From positions 1 through 6,579 of the forward strand of contig CAMJAJ010000081.1 of NCBI GenBank assembly GCA_946403565.1: a stretch of 6,579 nt of DNA. The letters are read 5' to 3'. This stretch comes from an uncultured Treponema sp. (GTDB lineage: Bacteria; Spirochaetota; Spirochaetia; Treponematales; Treponemataceae). The translations under genes and the position numbers were made by a program. The notes beneath the pieces are model-generated. The model made no database searches and was not told the DNA's origin. It was given only the letters and a program-made list of their open reading frames with translations. Below, one piece after another: positions 1 to 5,488 of the stretch; the stretch's first letter is position 1, and the number at the start of each line of letters is the position of its first letter.

Positions 1-553
1 CGATGTAGGTCGAGGTCATCGTCAGCCATTTGACCCTTCCCAGATAGCGGCGCATCTTGCAGAGGCAGACGAAGCCGAAGATGCTGTAGCCCATCCCGAT
101 GCCGTACAGGACGTACATGTGCGGTCCCCGCTGGTAGTAGTCTTCCGGGGTTATCGTGAACAGCTTGTGGGTGAAGAGGTTCGACAGTATGACCAGGTGG
201 AGGGTGACCAGCGGAACGATGAGGGCAAGCCGGTATGCCGTCCGTTGCAGCTTGAAGATGCAGTCGGTCTGGATGAAGATCAGGATGATGTAGGTGAGCA
301 TGATGAACTGCCGGACGAACAGGTAGCTGTAGGTCACGATGTGGGCGACGGCGAGTCCAAATGAGAAGCGGTGGATCAGGACGAACGACCAGTACATGGA
401 GATGTCCAGTATGGTGGAGGCGAGGCAGAACCAGATGACGCGCAGGAAGGCCCTGTTTTCGATTCCCTTGAACATTTTCCGGTAATATATGGAAAGGAGG
501 ATGGCTGCGTAAATAAAAATGGCCACATAGTTGAATACGAGAATACTTTTCAT
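1..553 (-). CDS. Partial multi-pass membrane protein, probably the N-terminal sensor region of a signalling protein
   Basis: The minus strand is open from an ATG at 553-551 to the left edge, giving 184 residues with the C-terminus missing. It starts MKSILVFNYVAIFIYAAILL. Hydrophobic segments lie near residues 5-24, 36-60, 67-95, 107-126 and 146-165, and a sixth may begin near 175, with basic loops such as YYRKMFKG and CKMRRYLGR between them. That is a polytopic inner-membrane protein without a cleaved signal peptide. A GGGAG ribosome site (minus strand of 563-567) lies 9 nt before the ATG. The style, with about six helices from the very N-terminus and a loop like IENRAFLRVIWFCLASTILDI shortened here to its first part (IENRAFLRVIW), resembles the membrane input region of some GGDEF (diguanylate cyclase) proteins of spirochaetes and Firmicutes. 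That is inference, since no catalytic domain is visible; a transporter or histidine-kinase sensor is also possible. It is transcribed divergently from the gene at 773. Confidence 0.72.
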   Translation of the reverse strand, partial: MKSILVFNYVAIFIYAAILLSIYYRKMFKGIENRAFLRVIWFCLASTILDISMYWSFVLIHRFSFGLAVAHIVTYSYLFVRQFIMLTYIILIFIQTDCIFKLQRTAYRLALIVPLVTLHLVILSNLFTHKLFTITPEDYYQRGPHMYVLYGIGMGYSIFGFVCLCKMRRYLGRVKWLTMTSTYI

Positions 554-580
554 TTGTCGAGGCTCCCAGCCTGTACTGCT

Positions 581-609
581 AGTGTACCATAGGAAGCGAA
601 AAGCGTCTA
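581..609 (-). promoter_or_regulatory. Possible promoter of the membrane-protein gene
   Basis: On the minus strand TAGACG (609-604) and TACACT (586-581) are 17 nt apart, each matching the sigma-70 consensus at 4 of 6 bases. A TGG just before the -10 box forms an extended -10 (TGn). The predicted start, near 574, would leave a leader of about 20 nt carrying the GGGAG ribosome site. The match is modest and could be chance. Confidence 0.33.
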
Positions 610-666
610 TATTGGGGGTGTCCGGGTTCGGAGGGGCTCTGCCTGTCGGGGCGTTTCGGCCCGTTC

Positions 667-681
667 GGGGGGGGGGGGGGG
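667..681. repeat. Homopolymeric G tract, 15 bases
   Basis: Fifteen consecutive G residues on the plus strand (C on the minus strand) lie between two divergent genes. The tract ends 54 nt before the -35 box of the plus-strand gene and lies about 58 nt upstream of the possible -35 box of the minus-strand gene. Long G tracts near promoters are known in Treponema pallidum (tpr genes), where length changes alter expression. Here only the tract and its position are seen; variation in length is inference. Confidence 0.9.
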
Positions 682-682
682 T

Positions 683-726
683 CGGGTGCCTGTCCTGAGC
701 CTGCCGGGTGCCTTTCCTGGGTCTGC
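683..726. repeat. Two 22-bp direct tandem repeats
   Basis: The units at 683-704 and 705-726 agree at 19 of 22 positions. Both begin CGGGTGCCT and end in CTGC; they differ at unit positions 10, 16 and 18. The pair fills the space between the G tract and the promoter at 736-764. Confidence 0.8.
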
Positions 727-735
727 TTTTTATGT

Positions 736-764
736 TTGACAAGACCCGCGGAATAATGGATAAT
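736..764 (+). promoter_or_regulatory. Strong sigma-70-type promoter of the 516-residue gene
   Basis: A perfect -35 box TTGACA (736-741), a 17-nt spacer and a -10 box GATAAT (759-764, 5 of 6) form a near-consensus promoter. Transcription should begin 5 to 9 nt after the -10 box, at about 769-773, which is at or just before the ATG at 773. The mRNA would therefore be leaderless or carry at most a few bases. No Shine-Dalgarno sequence precedes the ATG, which fits this. Confidence 0.75.
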
Positions 765-772
765 TGAGCATT

Positions 773-2323
773 ATGGCAGATACAGACGCGAAAAGCGGAG
801 GCGGCGGTTTCCTCACGGTCCTCTTGGACTTCATCCTTGGAAGGGAGAGCGACCCCCTGCGGAAGGACCTGCAGGCCGCCCAAAAGCAGCTGAACAAGAC
901 CGGATACCGCTTCTACAAGCTGAGCAAGGACAGGCTCCTCCCGCCGTTTGCCAGCTTCATCTACGGCGTGTACGAGCTTGTGGACCCCCTGCGGGAGTTC
1001 TTCCTGAAAAACACGGCGGACAAGTACTATGCGCATGCCATCATCGAGTACTTCAAGACGGAGAAGCTGGAACAGCTGGTCTATGACGTGTCCGAGGAGG
1101 CCCTTGTCGAGCGGGGCAAGGAGATGGAGTTCTCCGAGCTTAAGGAGGCCGCGCACAAGTCCTTTGACCGGCTCACCGAGGTGTTCAGCAAGGATGTCGC
1201 GTCCAAGGCCAATGCCCTGTACAACTCCCTGGTGGTGCTGAAGCAGTTCTGCCTGGTGGACTACTACATCATACTCAAGCGCTTCAGGCCGGACCTGGAG
1301 GAGCACAAGTTCGTTCCCGGCATGAACTTCGGGCAGATCACCAAGCGGTCCGCCGAGGACATCGTTCCCGACTTCCTGACCGCCGTGGCCAACCTCCTGT
1401 GCGTGGAGGACTGGACGAGCCAGCTGGAGTTCATCTCCACCCTGCCGGGCTTCAGGGGCTTTGACGAGAAGAACCTGGACGGCCTGTACGACCGGCTGCT
1501 CAGGATGAACAACGCGGGCGTCTTCATGAACTTTGGCCGCCTGCTCCTGCATGACCCGAGCTATGCCGCCACGCCAGAGTTTCCGGCGGAGGACATCGTG
1601 AAGGCCTATCTGGACGGGCTTTCCCATGACATGGAGGAGGTCCTGCGGGAAATCGACACGCAGAAGAAGAACGCGCTGCTGGAACAGCAGATGCAGGAGG
1701 TGTTTGGCGACGTGACCATCCTGGAGCTGCAGAACTACACCGAGGATTCCTCCGATGTCCTGGAGTCCCTGAAGGTGGAGCTGGAGGACGGGAAGCGGCT
1801 TGCCTATACCAAGTATTTGCCGGTGAAGTACTTCCATACGCTCGTGGAGACCTACCTGGGCAAGAAGCTCCTTGAGTTCATAGAAAACTTCGCAGTCCGC
1901 GCCGAGATATACGGCGGCGACTACACGGCCAAGCTGTCGGCCGAATTCCACCAGATGCTCACGGCTGACGACGAGATCAAGAAGCTGGACCTGGAGCTGG
2001 GGCAGGGCTTCCCCAACGGGTACAAGATTGCCATGCTGGTGGATGCCGCCGAAAGGTCGTCCGAGGCGGCGCAGAAGCTGTATGTCGAGGTCAACAGCGT
2101 GAACGTGCAGTTTGCGGCGCAGCTGGAGGCCGGCATGGGCATACTGAAGATTGTGCTGCATAAGCTTTCCGACCTGCTTGAGGACAAGAAGGCCATAAAT
2201 CCTTCCATCGTAAAGAACTGGTCCACCGTGGACGAATATCTCAGGGAGCCGGCCCTGCGGTCTTTGACCGAGGCGACGAGCCGCCTGACGAACTTCATCG
2301 CGCTGATGGACAATTTCGCGTAG
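773..2323 (+). CDS. Conserved-looking hypothetical protein, soluble and helical, 516 residues
   Basis: I do not recognise a function. The protein starts MADTDAKSGGGGFLTVLLDF. After a Gly-rich stretch (residues 9-12) and a short hydrophobic helix (13-23) come long charged helical segments rich in Lys, Glu, Leu and aromatic residues, with no signal peptide or membrane span, so it is probably cytoplasmic. An N-terminal stretch, GYRFYKLSKDRLLPPFASFI (about 44-63), resembles N-termini I loosely recall from uncharacterised treponemal proteins; no family assignment is verified. No nucleotide-binding or catalytic motif stands out. An in-frame TTG at 764 would add three residues, but it overlaps the -10 box and would lie before the predicted transcript start, so the ATG at 773 is preferred. 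The gene has its own strong promoter and stands alone, 259 nt before ruvA. A structural or regulatory role is possible but not shown. Confidence 0.9.
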   Translation: MADTDAKSGGGGFLTVLLDFILGRESDPLRKDLQAAQKQLNKTGYRFYKLSKDRLLPPFASFIYGVYELVDPLREFFLKNTADKYYAHAIIEYFKTEKLEQLVYDVSEEALVERGKEMEFSELKEAAHKSFDRLTEVFSKDVASKANALYNSLVVLKQFCLVDYYIILKRFRPDLEEHKFVPGMNFGQITKRSAEDIVPDFLTAVANLLCVEDWTSQLEFISTLPGFRGFDEKNLDGLYDRLLRMNNAGVFMNFGRLLLHDPSYAATPEFPAEDIVKAYLDGLSHDMEEVLREIDTQKKNALLEQQMQEVFGDVTILELQNYTEDSSDVLESLKVELEDGKRLAYTKYLPVKYFHTLVETYLGKKLLEFIENFAVRAEIYGGDYTAKLSAEFHQMLTADDEIKKLDLELGQGFPNGYKIAMLVDAAERSSEAAQKLYVEVNSVNVQFAAQLEAGMGILKIVLHKLSDLLEDKKAINPSIVKNWSTVDEYLREPALRSLTEATSRLTNFIALMDNFA

Positions 2324-2326
2324 CCG

Positions 2327-2342
2327 CGGGCATGGCCGCCCG
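2327..2342 (+). other. Short hairpin after the stop of the 516-residue gene
   Basis: CGGGC (2327-2331) can pair with GCCCG (2338-2342) across a 6-nt loop, starting 3 nt after the stop codon. No T run follows, so it is not a standard intrinsic terminator. It may protect the mRNA 3' end or be chance in GC-rich DNA. Confidence 0.35.
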
Positions 2343-2348
2343 ATAGCT

Positions 2349-2555
2349 AGCTCCACTGTCGGTAGCCTTGAAGCTCCACTGTCGGTAGCCGTGAAGCTCC
2401 ACTGTTGATAGCCGTGAAGCTCCACTGTCGATAGCCTTGAAGCTCCACTGTCGGTAGCCGTGAAGCTCCGCTGGCGGTAGCCTTGAAGCTGCGCTGGCGG
2501 TAGCCTTGAAGCTGCGCTGGCGGTAGCCTTGAAGCTCCGCTGGCGGTTGCCCAGA
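2349..2555. repeat. Tandem array of nine 23-bp units
   Basis: Nine head-to-tail units of exactly 23 bp begin at 2349, 2372, 2395, 2418, 2441, 2464, 2487, 2510 and 2533. Each starts AGCT; most continue CC(A/G)CTG(T/G)CGGTAGCC and end (T/G)TGA. The five upstream units carry the form CCACTGT and the four downstream units carry SCGCTGG (S is C or G), so the array has two blocks. A short remnant, CGATAGCT, precedes it at 2341-2348. Units 7 and 8 are identical; unit 9 has diverged at its end (GGTTGCCCAGA). Within each unit GCTCC can pair imperfectly with GGTAGC as a small hairpin. A 23-bp period is not a multiple of three, so it is not a protein repeat, and no spacers are present, so it is not CRISPR. 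Confidence 0.95.
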
Positions 2556-2565
2556 GGCTTTTTTT
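2525..2565 (+). terminator. Possible intrinsic terminator at the end of the repeat array
   Basis: AGCCT (2525-2529) can pair with AGGCT (2555-2559), enclosing an inner GC/CCG-CGG/GC hairpin (GCTCCGCTGGCGGTTGC, 2534-2550). The outer stem runs directly into seven T residues (2559-2565). The stem has internal loops, so strength is uncertain. It would stop transcription from the upstream gene just before ruvA begins. Confidence 0.35.
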
Positions 2566-2575
2566 CTGCTATAGT
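2547..2575 (+). promoter_or_regulatory. Likely promoter of the ruvA-ruvB-queA operon
   Basis: TTGCCC (2547-2552, 4 of 6 against TTGACA), a 17-nt spacer and TATAGT (2570-2575, 5 of 6 against TATAAT) form a plausible promoter. The predicted start, near 2580-2583, falls at the ruvA ATG (2583), implying a leaderless message. The -35 box exists only because the last 23-bp unit reads GGTTGCCC where the others read GGTAGCC or GATAGCC. Confidence 0.55.
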
Positions 2576-2582
2576 GGTCTCC

Positions 2583-3206
2583 ATGTTCAACAGCCTCACG
2601 GGCATCATAACGGAAAAGTCCTCCCAGAAGCTGTGCGTGGACACGCACGGCATAGAGTGGGAAATCAGTTCCCCAGAGACCAGCCTCCAGGCCCTGCCCC
2701 CGGTGGGGGAGTCCGCCAGGGTGTACACGTGGATGCAGCATACCGATTCCCTTGTCGCACTGTACGGATTTGCGAGCGCCGCCGAGCGGTCCCTCTTTTT
2801 GGACCTGCTCAAGGTGGACGGCATAGGCCCCAAGGCCGCGCTCAAGATAATGGGGGCGGTGACTTCCTCCCAGCTGGTGGCGATCCTTGACGAAGGAAAC
2901 CTGGAGGCCCTGCAGAAGGTGCCCGGCGTGGGCAAGAAGACCGCGGCCAAGATGCTGCTCCAGCTCAAGGGCAAGCTGACCCTGTCGGACGCAGATCAAG
3001 GCCCCTCCCGTTCCGCCGGTGCGAAATCCCCCTATTCCGATGTCGTCGGGGCCCTGGCCAACATGGGCTACGACCGGCGTGCCGCAGAGCAGACGGTTGC
3101 CCGCCTCGCGGAGGAGATGGAGAAGGACGGTGCCTTCGCCGCCCAGGGGCAGTCCGCCAGGGAGGACGCCCTCTTCCGTAGGGCGCTTGTGGAGATGGCG
3201 CAATGA
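2583..3206 (+). CDS. ruvA: Holliday junction branch migration protein RuvA
   Basis: The 207-residue product matches RuvA in length (E. coli 203) and layout. An N-terminal OB-fold region (1-62) opens [12 protein letters not shown] and ends with the conserved LYGF (60-63). Two helix-hairpin-helix motifs follow, [12 protein letters not shown] (78-89) and [12 protein letters not shown] (113-124), which grip the junction arms. A flexible linker (about 135-150) leads to the C-terminal domain III (about 150-207; [19 protein letters not shown]), which contacts RuvB. RuvA tetramers hold the Holliday junction open for the RuvB motor. The ATG at 2583 is chosen because the family begins at this MF. Extension to a TTG at 2529 would translate repeat DNA. 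No Shine-Dalgarno sequence precedes it. The acidic pin (Glu55-Asp56 in E. coli) reads Asp55-Ser56 here. The stop overlaps the ruvB start as ATGA. Confidence 0.97.
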   Translation: MFNSLTGIITEKSSQKLCVDTHGIEWEISSPETSLQALPPVGESARVYTWMQHTDSLVALYGFASAAERSLFLDLLKVDGIGPKAALKIMGAVTSSQLVAILDEGNLEALQKVPGVGKKTAAKMLLQLKGKLTLSDADQGPSRSAGAKSPYSDVVGALANMGYDRRAAEQTVARLAEEMEKDGAFAAQGQSAREDALFRRALVEMAQ

Positions 3207-4354
3207 ACCGGAGTGTGAATGCGAAGAGCCCCTATTCCCGGCCCAAGTCTGCGAAGGAGGCGGAGGAGGACGACATGAACATCGTCGCCCAGCTTTCCGC
3301 CCAGGCAGCCCAGGGCCTTGGACAGGGGGCCTCTCATATCGTGCGGGCCGACGAGGCGAGCGATGATGACGCGCAGGAAGGCAGCCTGCGTCCCAAGCGG
3401 CTTTCGGAATTCCAGGGGCAGCAGGCCATAAAGGAGAACCTTTCCGTCTTCGTCAATGCCGCCCGCGACAGGCACGAGGCCCTGGACCACCTCTTCCTGA
3501 TAGGGCCGCCCGGTCTGGGCAAGACGACCCTTGCGCAGATTACGGCGGCGGAGCTGGGCGTGGACTTCAAGGTGACCAGCGCGCCCGCCCTGGACAAGCC
3601 CAAGGACCTGGCGGGCATCCTTTCCACCATAACGGAGCGGACGGTCTTTTTCATCGACGAGATACACAGGCTCAAGCCGGCCATAGAGGAGATGCTCTAC
3701 ATAGCGATGGAGGACTTTGAGCTGGACTGGGTGATCGGCCAGGGGGCGGCGGCCCGTACCGTGCGGATACCCATACCCCGCTTCACCCTCGTCGGGGCGA
3801 CGACCAAGGCGGGCATGGTGTCGTCCCCGCTCATCAGCCGCTTCGGCATAGTGCAGCGGTTCAACTTCTATACGAACGAGGAGCTTGCCTCCATAATCAA
3901 ACGCTCCGCCGCCATACTGAACGTCAGTGCCGATGAGGATGCCGCCATGCTTATGGCCAGCTGCTCCCGCGGTACCCCGAGGATTGCCAACCGCATACTG
4001 CGCCGGATGCGGGATTTTGCCCAGGTGGCGGGCAGTCCCAGCATAACCGTGGCAATCGTGGAGGAGGGGCTCAAGCGGCTGGGCATAGATTCCCTGGGGC
4101 TGGAGCACTACGACCGCGAGATACTGTCGTCCATCATACACAACTTCTCCGGCGGTCCGGTCGGGGCAGAGACCCTCGCCATATCGATCGGGGAAAGCCA
4201 GGACACGCTTGAGGACTACTACGAGCCATACTTGATTCAATGCGGGCTGCTCCAGAGGACGCCGCGGGGCAGGGTCGTGACCGACCGCGCGTACAGGCAT
4301 CTCGGCATTGAAAGGAGGGGAGGGGAAGGTGAAGACCAGCGACTTTTATTTTGA
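3203..4354 (+). CDS. ruvB: Holliday junction branch migration ATPase RuvB
   Basis: This is the AAA+ motor that pulls DNA through the RuvA-bound junction. From the first ATG it has 383 residues; the family is usually about 330-350. Visible parts are the lead-in [13 protein letters not shown] (61-73), Walker [10 protein letters not shown] (101-109), Walker B FFIDEIH (149-155), sensor 1 GATT (198-201), a probable arginine finger R213 in SPLISRFG, sensor 2 RGTPRIANR (256-264) and a C-terminal winged helix with [13 protein letters not shown] (348-360). The extra length comes from a charged N-terminus and a tail after HLGI. Two starts compete: the ATG at 3203, overlapping the ruvA stop with GGAG 8 nt upstream, and the ATG at 3275 (359 residues), with a perfect AGGAGG 5 nt upstream. 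The first suits translational coupling; the second is closer to family length. The function is certain, the start is not. Confidence 0.96.
   Translation: MNRSVNAKSPYSRPKSAKEAEEDDMNIVAQLSAQAAQGLGQGASHIVRADEASDDDAQEGSLRPKRLSEFQGQQAIKENLSVFVNAARDRHEALDHLFLIGPPGLGKTTLAQITAAELGVDFKVTSAPALDKPKDLAGILSTITERTVFFIDEIHRLKPAIEEMLYIAMEDFELDWVIGQGAAARTVRIPIPRFTLVGATTKAGMVSSPLISRFGIVQRFNFYTNEELASIIKRSAAILNVSADEDAAMLMASCSRGTPRIANRILRRMRDFAQVAGSPSITVAIVEEGLKRLGIDSLGLEHYDREILSSIIHNFSGGPVGAETLAISIGESQDTLEDYYEPYLIQCGLLQRTPRGRVVTDRAYRHLGIERRGGEGEDQRLLF
3264..3269 (+). promoter_or_regulatory. Strong internal ribosome binding site for an alternative RuvB start
   Basis: AGGAGG lies 5 nt before an in-frame ATG at 3275, inside a purine-rich run. 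If used, RuvB begins MNIVAQLS and loses 24 residues. It may be the true start, or give a second form alongside that from 3203. Confidence 0.5.
4313..4325 (+). promoter_or_regulatory. Purine-rich ribosome binding site of queA
   Basis: AGGAGGGGAGGGG lies 3 nt before the GTG at 4329 (AGGAGG itself is 10 nt away). It sits inside the end of ruvB and encodes RuvB's unusual RRGGEGE tail. It supports the GTG start rather than the TTG at 4308. Confidence 0.7.
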
Positions 4355-5381
4355 CCTGCCGGAGGAACTTATCGCCCAGAAGCCGTGCACCGAGCGGGGC
4401 AACGACCGCCTGATGCTGCTGGGGAGGACGAGCGGGGCCGTGGAGCATCACGTCATGGCCGACCTGCCTTCGCTGATAGATGACGGGACCGTGATGGTGT
4501 TCAACAACAGCCGCGTCCGCCGGAGCCGCTGCTACGGTATGCGGCTGCTGGACGGTGCGGAAACGGGGCGGGAGCAGGAGTTCATGTTCCTGAACCAGAC
4601 CGGGCCGGCCGGGGACGCGTGGAATACGATGGTCAAGGGGGCCAAGAAGGTGAAGCCCGGTGCCAGCTACCGCTTCCCCGACGGTTCGGAAGGGGTGGTC
4701 GTGGACGACGGCGGCAGCGCGGGAACGGAGTTCCGCACGATCCGCTTTCCCTTCCGCCTGACGGAGGACTGGTTTGAACGCAACGGTCATATACCCCTGC
4801 CGCCCTATATCCGGCGCGAGGACACGGACATTGACGGCGAGCGCTACCAGACCGTCTATGCCAAGGAGACCGGCAGCGCGGCCTGCCCTACGGCGGGCCT
4901 GCATTTCACCGAGCAGATGCTGGACCGGCTCAGGGCCAAGGGCGTGGAGCTGGAATGGCTGACCCTGCACGTGGGCCTGGGCACCTTCCTTCCCGTCCGC
5001 GTGGACGATATAGAGAAGCACAAGATGCACGAGGAGGTCTACACCGTACCCTACGATGTGGCCGAGCGGATAAACAGGGCCAAGGCCGAAGGCCGCAAGA
5101 TACTTGCCGTCGGGACGACGAGCGTCAGGACGCTGGAGAGTGCGAGCGGTGAGGATGGCATCGTGCAGGGCGGGACCGGCAGGACAAGCATTTTCATGTA
5201 CCCCGGCTACCGCTTCAAGGTCGTGGACCAGATGTTCACGAACTTCCATACCCCCGAGTCCACGTTGATCATGCTCGTGAGCGCGTTCGCCGGCCGCGAG
5301 CACATACTGAACGCATATCAGGCCGCGGTGCAGGAGCGCTACCGCTTCTTCTCATACGGGGACGCGATGCTGATAAAATAG
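4329..5381 (+). CDS. queA: S-adenosylmethionine:tRNA ribosyltransferase-isomerase QueA
   Basis: QueA transfers and rearranges the ribose of S-adenosylmethionine onto 7-aminomethyl-7-deazaguanine in tRNA, making epoxyqueuosine at the wobble base of GUN anticodons. The 350-residue product has family length (E. coli 356). Conserved blocks are [18 protein letters not shown] (2-19), VFNNSRV (57-63), GHIPLPPYI (153-161), [10 protein letters not shown] (173-182), PTAGLHFT (187-194), [13 protein letters not shown] (211-223), HKMHEE (231-236), [11 protein letters not shown] (261-271) and [19 protein letters not shown] (304-322), with the usual ending [12 protein letters not shown]. The GTG at 4329 is chosen because the family starts at MKTSDF and a purine-rich ribosome site precedes it. 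The gene overlaps ruvB by 26 nt, so it is probably cotranscribed and translationally coupled. Cys186 stands where Ala is common (AAPTAG); otherwise it looks intact. Confidence 0.97.
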   Translation: MKTSDFYFDLPEELIAQKPCTERGNDRLMLLGRTSGAVEHHVMADLPSLIDDGTVMVFNNSRVRRSRCYGMRLLDGAETGREQEFMFLNQTGPAGDAWNTMVKGAKKVKPGASYRFPDGSEGVVVDDGGSAGTEFRTIRFPFRLTEDWFERNGHIPLPPYIRREDTDIDGERYQTVYAKETGSAACPTAGLHFTEQMLDRLRAKGVELEWLTLHVGLGTFLPVRVDDIEKHKMHEEVYTVPYDVAERINRAKAEGRKILAVGTTSVRTLESASGEDGIVQGGTGRTSIFMYPGYRFKVVDQMFTNFHTPESTLIMLVSAFAGREHILNAYQAAVQERYRFFSYGDAMLIK

Positions 5382-5387
5382 CGGAAG

Positions 5388-5453
5388 TCCGGGCGGCCGG
5401 GGAGCGTTGTCTTGCTCGCCTCCGGGCGGCCGAAGGACGCTTCCTTGTCCGCC
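5388..5453. repeat. Two 33-bp imperfect tandem repeats after queA
   Basis: The units at 5388-5420 and 5421-5453 share their first 12 bases (TCCGGGCGGCCG) and their last three (GCC), with partial agreement between. A third, weaker start (TCC) follows at 5454. Each unit can form a 4-bp stem with an 8-nt loop: GAGC with GCTC in the first and GGAC with GTCC in the second. Confidence 0.7.
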
Positions 5454-5454
5454 T

Positions 5455-5487
5455 CCACGCGGGCGGATGCCTGTGGCCGTGGCGTGG
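5455..5487. terminator. Hairpin between convergent genes, possible bidirectional terminator
   Basis: CCACGC (5455-5460) pairs with GCGTGG (5482-5487), and a smaller GGC-GCC hairpin lies inside the loop. It ends one base before the stop codon of the minus-strand gene and follows queA. There is no T run on either strand, so Rho-independent termination is uncertain. Confidence 0.3.
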
Positions 5488-5488
5488 G

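Noticed and set aside
119..592. Two plus-strand open frames (119-364 and 371-592)
   Set aside because: Their products are acidic low-complexity sequences opposite a minus-strand frame that encodes a clear membrane protein with a good ribosome site.
2349..2555. CRISPR array
   Set aside because: The units are directly contiguous with no spacers, and no cas genes are present.
2464..2555. Chi-like octamers (GCTGGCGG, one base from E. coli GCTGGTGG) repeated four times beside ruvAB
   Set aside because: Chi sequences differ between lineages, the octamer occurs only as part of the repeat unit, and a link with the recombination genes is likely coincidence.
2529..2582. TTG start extending RuvA by 18 residues
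   Set aside because: The extension translates repeat and T-rich DNA, the RuvA family begins at the MF encoded from 2583, and the predicted transcript starts near 2582.
2295..3203. Long minus-strand open frame of 302 codons across the repeat array and ruvA
   Set aside because: It is antisense to a certain ruvA, and its repetitive end only reads the 23-bp array, which repeats every 69 nt at the protein level. GC-rich codon use keeps the opposite frame open.
3068..4300. Minus-strand open frame of 410 codons over ruvB
   Set aside because: It is a shadow of ruvB, with Gly-, Arg- and His-rich composition and no family resemblance.
4308..4328. TTG start extending QueA by 7 residues
   Set aside because: The extension translates the ribosome binding site, and the family begins at (M)KTSDF.
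4134..5303. Minus-strand open frame of 389 codons over queA
   Set aside because: It is antisense to a clear queA and shows no domain.
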